In this document: positions 63,401-64,000 of the stretch, piece after piece
Layout: every line of letters begins with the position of its first letter
Numbering within the stretch: the first letter of the stretch is position 1
NCBI GenBank assembly: GCA_030063045.1
Contig: JAQSEB010000040.1
Span: forward strand, 496,001 to 560,000
Source: Pratylenchus scribneri
Taxonomy: Eukaryota > Nematoda > Chromadorea > Rhabditida > Pratylenchidae
DNA: 64,000 nucleotides
Direction: 5' to 3'
The notes under the pieces: model-generated
Database searches by the model: none
The model's input: only the letters and a program-made list of their open reading frames with translations
Told to the model about the DNA's origin: nothing
Translations under genes and position numbers: made by a program

Positions 63401-64000
63401 CGAACCAGCCTCTTCTTCCACTTTTGCCAATTTATTTTCTAATTTTTTAATTTCCTCAACCACATTCATAAATTCTAACTTGACCGCTGTTAGTTCTTTA
63501 TTATTATTTTCCAATAATTGCCTCAAGTTTTTTATTTTTTCATCACTTTCTCCAACTTTTTTCACACAGAATTCAATTTTTTCATTTGGTGTAAATTTTT
63601 TGCACTCCCTCTCAAAGTGCAATTCTCCACAAAATATACAATTTCTTCGCGGTTTTTGTTTCCGCGATCCATGTGGGTTTTGCCGCTGTCGGCTTATATC
63701 AAATACACCTTCCTCTAAATATTCATCTGGTGGATTTGGGCGTGGCCGGCTTCTTTCAAATACCAATGGGCAGCAAATCACTTCCTCCAAAATTTCATTT
63801 CCAAATTCCATTGGTTCTGGTTCCGGTTCATCATCGGAATCATCCTTTTTTATTTTCTCCAGTATTTCTTTGCAATTTTTATTCCTTTTTTTGCGCTTCT
63901 GTGATTTGCACAAACAATTATTGGTTTCTTTGCAACGGCAATCACATGGGGTCGATTTTCCGCTTCCAAGCCCACATGGGCATGTGCACCAATAAACCCC
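60413..64000 (-). CDS. Endogenous retroelement envelope polyprotein: phlebovirus-like Gn/Gc with N-terminal zinc knuckle (partial at the edge)
   Basis: One uninterrupted frame runs from the window edge (64000) to a TGA at 60413, 1195 codons, without an ATG that marks a start; it continues outside. Numbering from 63913: a basic, then acidic/Pro-rich region; a C-x2-C-x3-H-x4-C knuckle (92-104); a coiled coil (about 117-170); a hydrophobic signal or anchor (217-237); a Cys-rich Gn-like ectodomain (238-545); membrane segment(s) (546-580); a basic cytosolic loop; a second internal signal (643-660); a Gc-like ectodomain; and a final membrane anchor (about 1120-1145). The Gc part has the phlebovirus G2 fusion-domain hallmark at 781-802 (Gly/Trp-rich loop, then GCFYF and a CLFYR-type end). 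Envelopes of this type occur in nematode BEL/Pao-like elements (Cer7 group of C. elegans). The intact frame implies a young element. Only its 3' gene is in view; no polymerase motif is present. Confidence 0.88.
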   Translation of the reverse strand, partial: GVYWCTCPCGLGSGKSTPCDCRCKETNNCLCKSQKRKKRNKNCKEILEKIKKDDSDDEPEPEPMEFGNEILEEVICCPLVFERSRPRPNPPDEYLEEGVFDISRQRQNPHGSRKQKPRRNCIFCGELHFERECKKFTPNEKIEFCVKKVGESDEKIKNLRQLLENNNKELTAVKLEFMNVVEEIKKLENKLAKVEEEAGSAKWGMLRMQNELFSKESGLSDGDEYPRPKNKQKYKKNSPKKSKSSTVLAVASAILMIIFFLFNPIGASPCAKNENNLKFRHMDECVSSGLIINEREDGSLCWKKVECNSTHLRKEFAEKGYCGSKCQCPQWTDQCTFYDGPAVRNSSKENEKTMEILKNVKPNYCSLEATEECNKVANWKEFNQIELFDGEKFLVKEINLEIEDVNKDGFECIGEGLATGSPKYCTEHTCSEKGTKFCYFPRKELSFLLTPDGRIPIKAWGKAKLKVFDFKMKKLECPCQLECTKEGVQLKSEIKLGGIEICSGECFYIAHPEKIENITMPQEKIISGFEATAKIFKEGEMIKEMGIKCKARDICEIITCRLCLNYLKNPHCFPELAMFLFGILFYLAMNTIYMAGKIIIWILKILNIIGRAKINFILWTARKIRKVKKKKRNVDLIDEFPPEAVPVEEERGSWASIISPLNPSNRSPVGTKYAMFAIILFLLLFGTANGLTTLSANEENCIIKKNGERDCLFDHVLEISLTAEEQEIQIMMTDNRGKIAGGIQLNVPRVDLICPKNWKFFSRTVNIEVTSAKSCDDAGSCKNQKCSKLKLDEKIKELKVGNDYPGITQCMETPGGWGVGCFYFTPACLFYRIFMTPAESEILEVFNCPTIWERLIKVNVSIIKNGEQNATKLIELAPGEKQNFKELEITAKEISVPNIPLLATTFVTDGKRCATLDLEMENNLKKLKCKSKKEAMEFANCTVDVQSCNCHPADGTVKCLCPEVSSGGQIFKEDNVLPFNHNGLMIKNENGKVVASPDFTSATLQLKISGMKLKTEVEMNTCKINNVSLTGCYECEKGAQLDIMCETDFGKSLANIVCPSAKLLTTCSPKGTRKIHSVHFATAQIDEECEVFCGSTSTKFELKGTLAFPEMKDESEWKMAVGPVNLINEFKGFDFKNLLKYLLDPKQLIIWLATILAMFAIFYCSAPILLRLLLRLLMTPFVPRSVVTDVHSKIV

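Noticed and set aside
63027..63995. 322-codon plus-strand frame
   Set aside because: Antisense shadow of the envelope ORF; Ser/Phe-rich composition typical of the reverse of Glu/Lys-rich coding sequence.

Overview
The window is nuclear DNA of a nematode. It is very AT-rich, genes are split by many short introns with GT..AG borders, several starts sit just behind a U-rich ...AG acceptor of the kind used for spliced-leader trans-splicing, and the gene content is nematode-typical: a transthyretin-like secreted protein, Srt- and Srd-like serpentine chemoreceptors, an ALP/Enigma LIM protein (alp-1) and the small-RNA inheritance helicase ZNFX-1. Base composition and transposon style would suit a clade IV (Tylenchina-like) species, but that placement is inference.

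Left part (1-14 kb): a transthyretin-like gene (330-1502, + strand), an AT-rich gap, a nested transposon block (a fold-back element with G-tract arms and a CATCTT satellite core, invaded by an internally deleted hAT element with a perfect 8-bp target duplication), a two-exon secreted coiled-coil protein (6810-7809, +), a five-exon 7TM chemoreceptor (10012-8324, -), a hAT-type MITE, and a GC-rich structured island near 11.7-12.1 kb.

Middle (14-36 kb): the LIM-domain gene alp-1 (14455-23931, +; 5' end not found), which carries a three-exon antisense gene inside an intron (18226-16074, -); two tandem Srt chemoreceptor genes with identical exon plans (27798-24576 and 30898-29223, both -) showing signs of gene conversion in exon 1; and a seven-exon gene (35946-32507, -) whose C-terminus resembles the Lge1/periphilin-1 domain.

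Right part (36-64 kb): a complete 26-exon ZNFX-1 gene (57516-36423, -; 2153 residues when the exons are joined, all phases agreeing). Its introns hold at least seven separate repeat blocks (minisatellites, CATCAT satellites, MITEs). The periphilin-like gene starts only 476 bases after the znfx-1 stop on the same strand, an operon-like spacing. Upstream of znfx-1 are a 0.7-kb TIR element and the first two exons of a ubiquitin gene; the last ubiquitin exon is not in the window. The end of the window is occupied, antisense to ubiquitin, by a long ORF open at the edge that encodes a phlebovirus-like Gn/Gc envelope polyprotein of an endogenous retroelement, preceded in the same frame by a Gag-like zinc knuckle and a coiled coil.

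Functionally, two putative genome-defence genes (znfx-1 and the periphilin-like gene) sit together in a region loaded with transposons. That link is suggestive only. Exon borders were chosen by reading GT/AG sites and checking phase; no transcript data were available.
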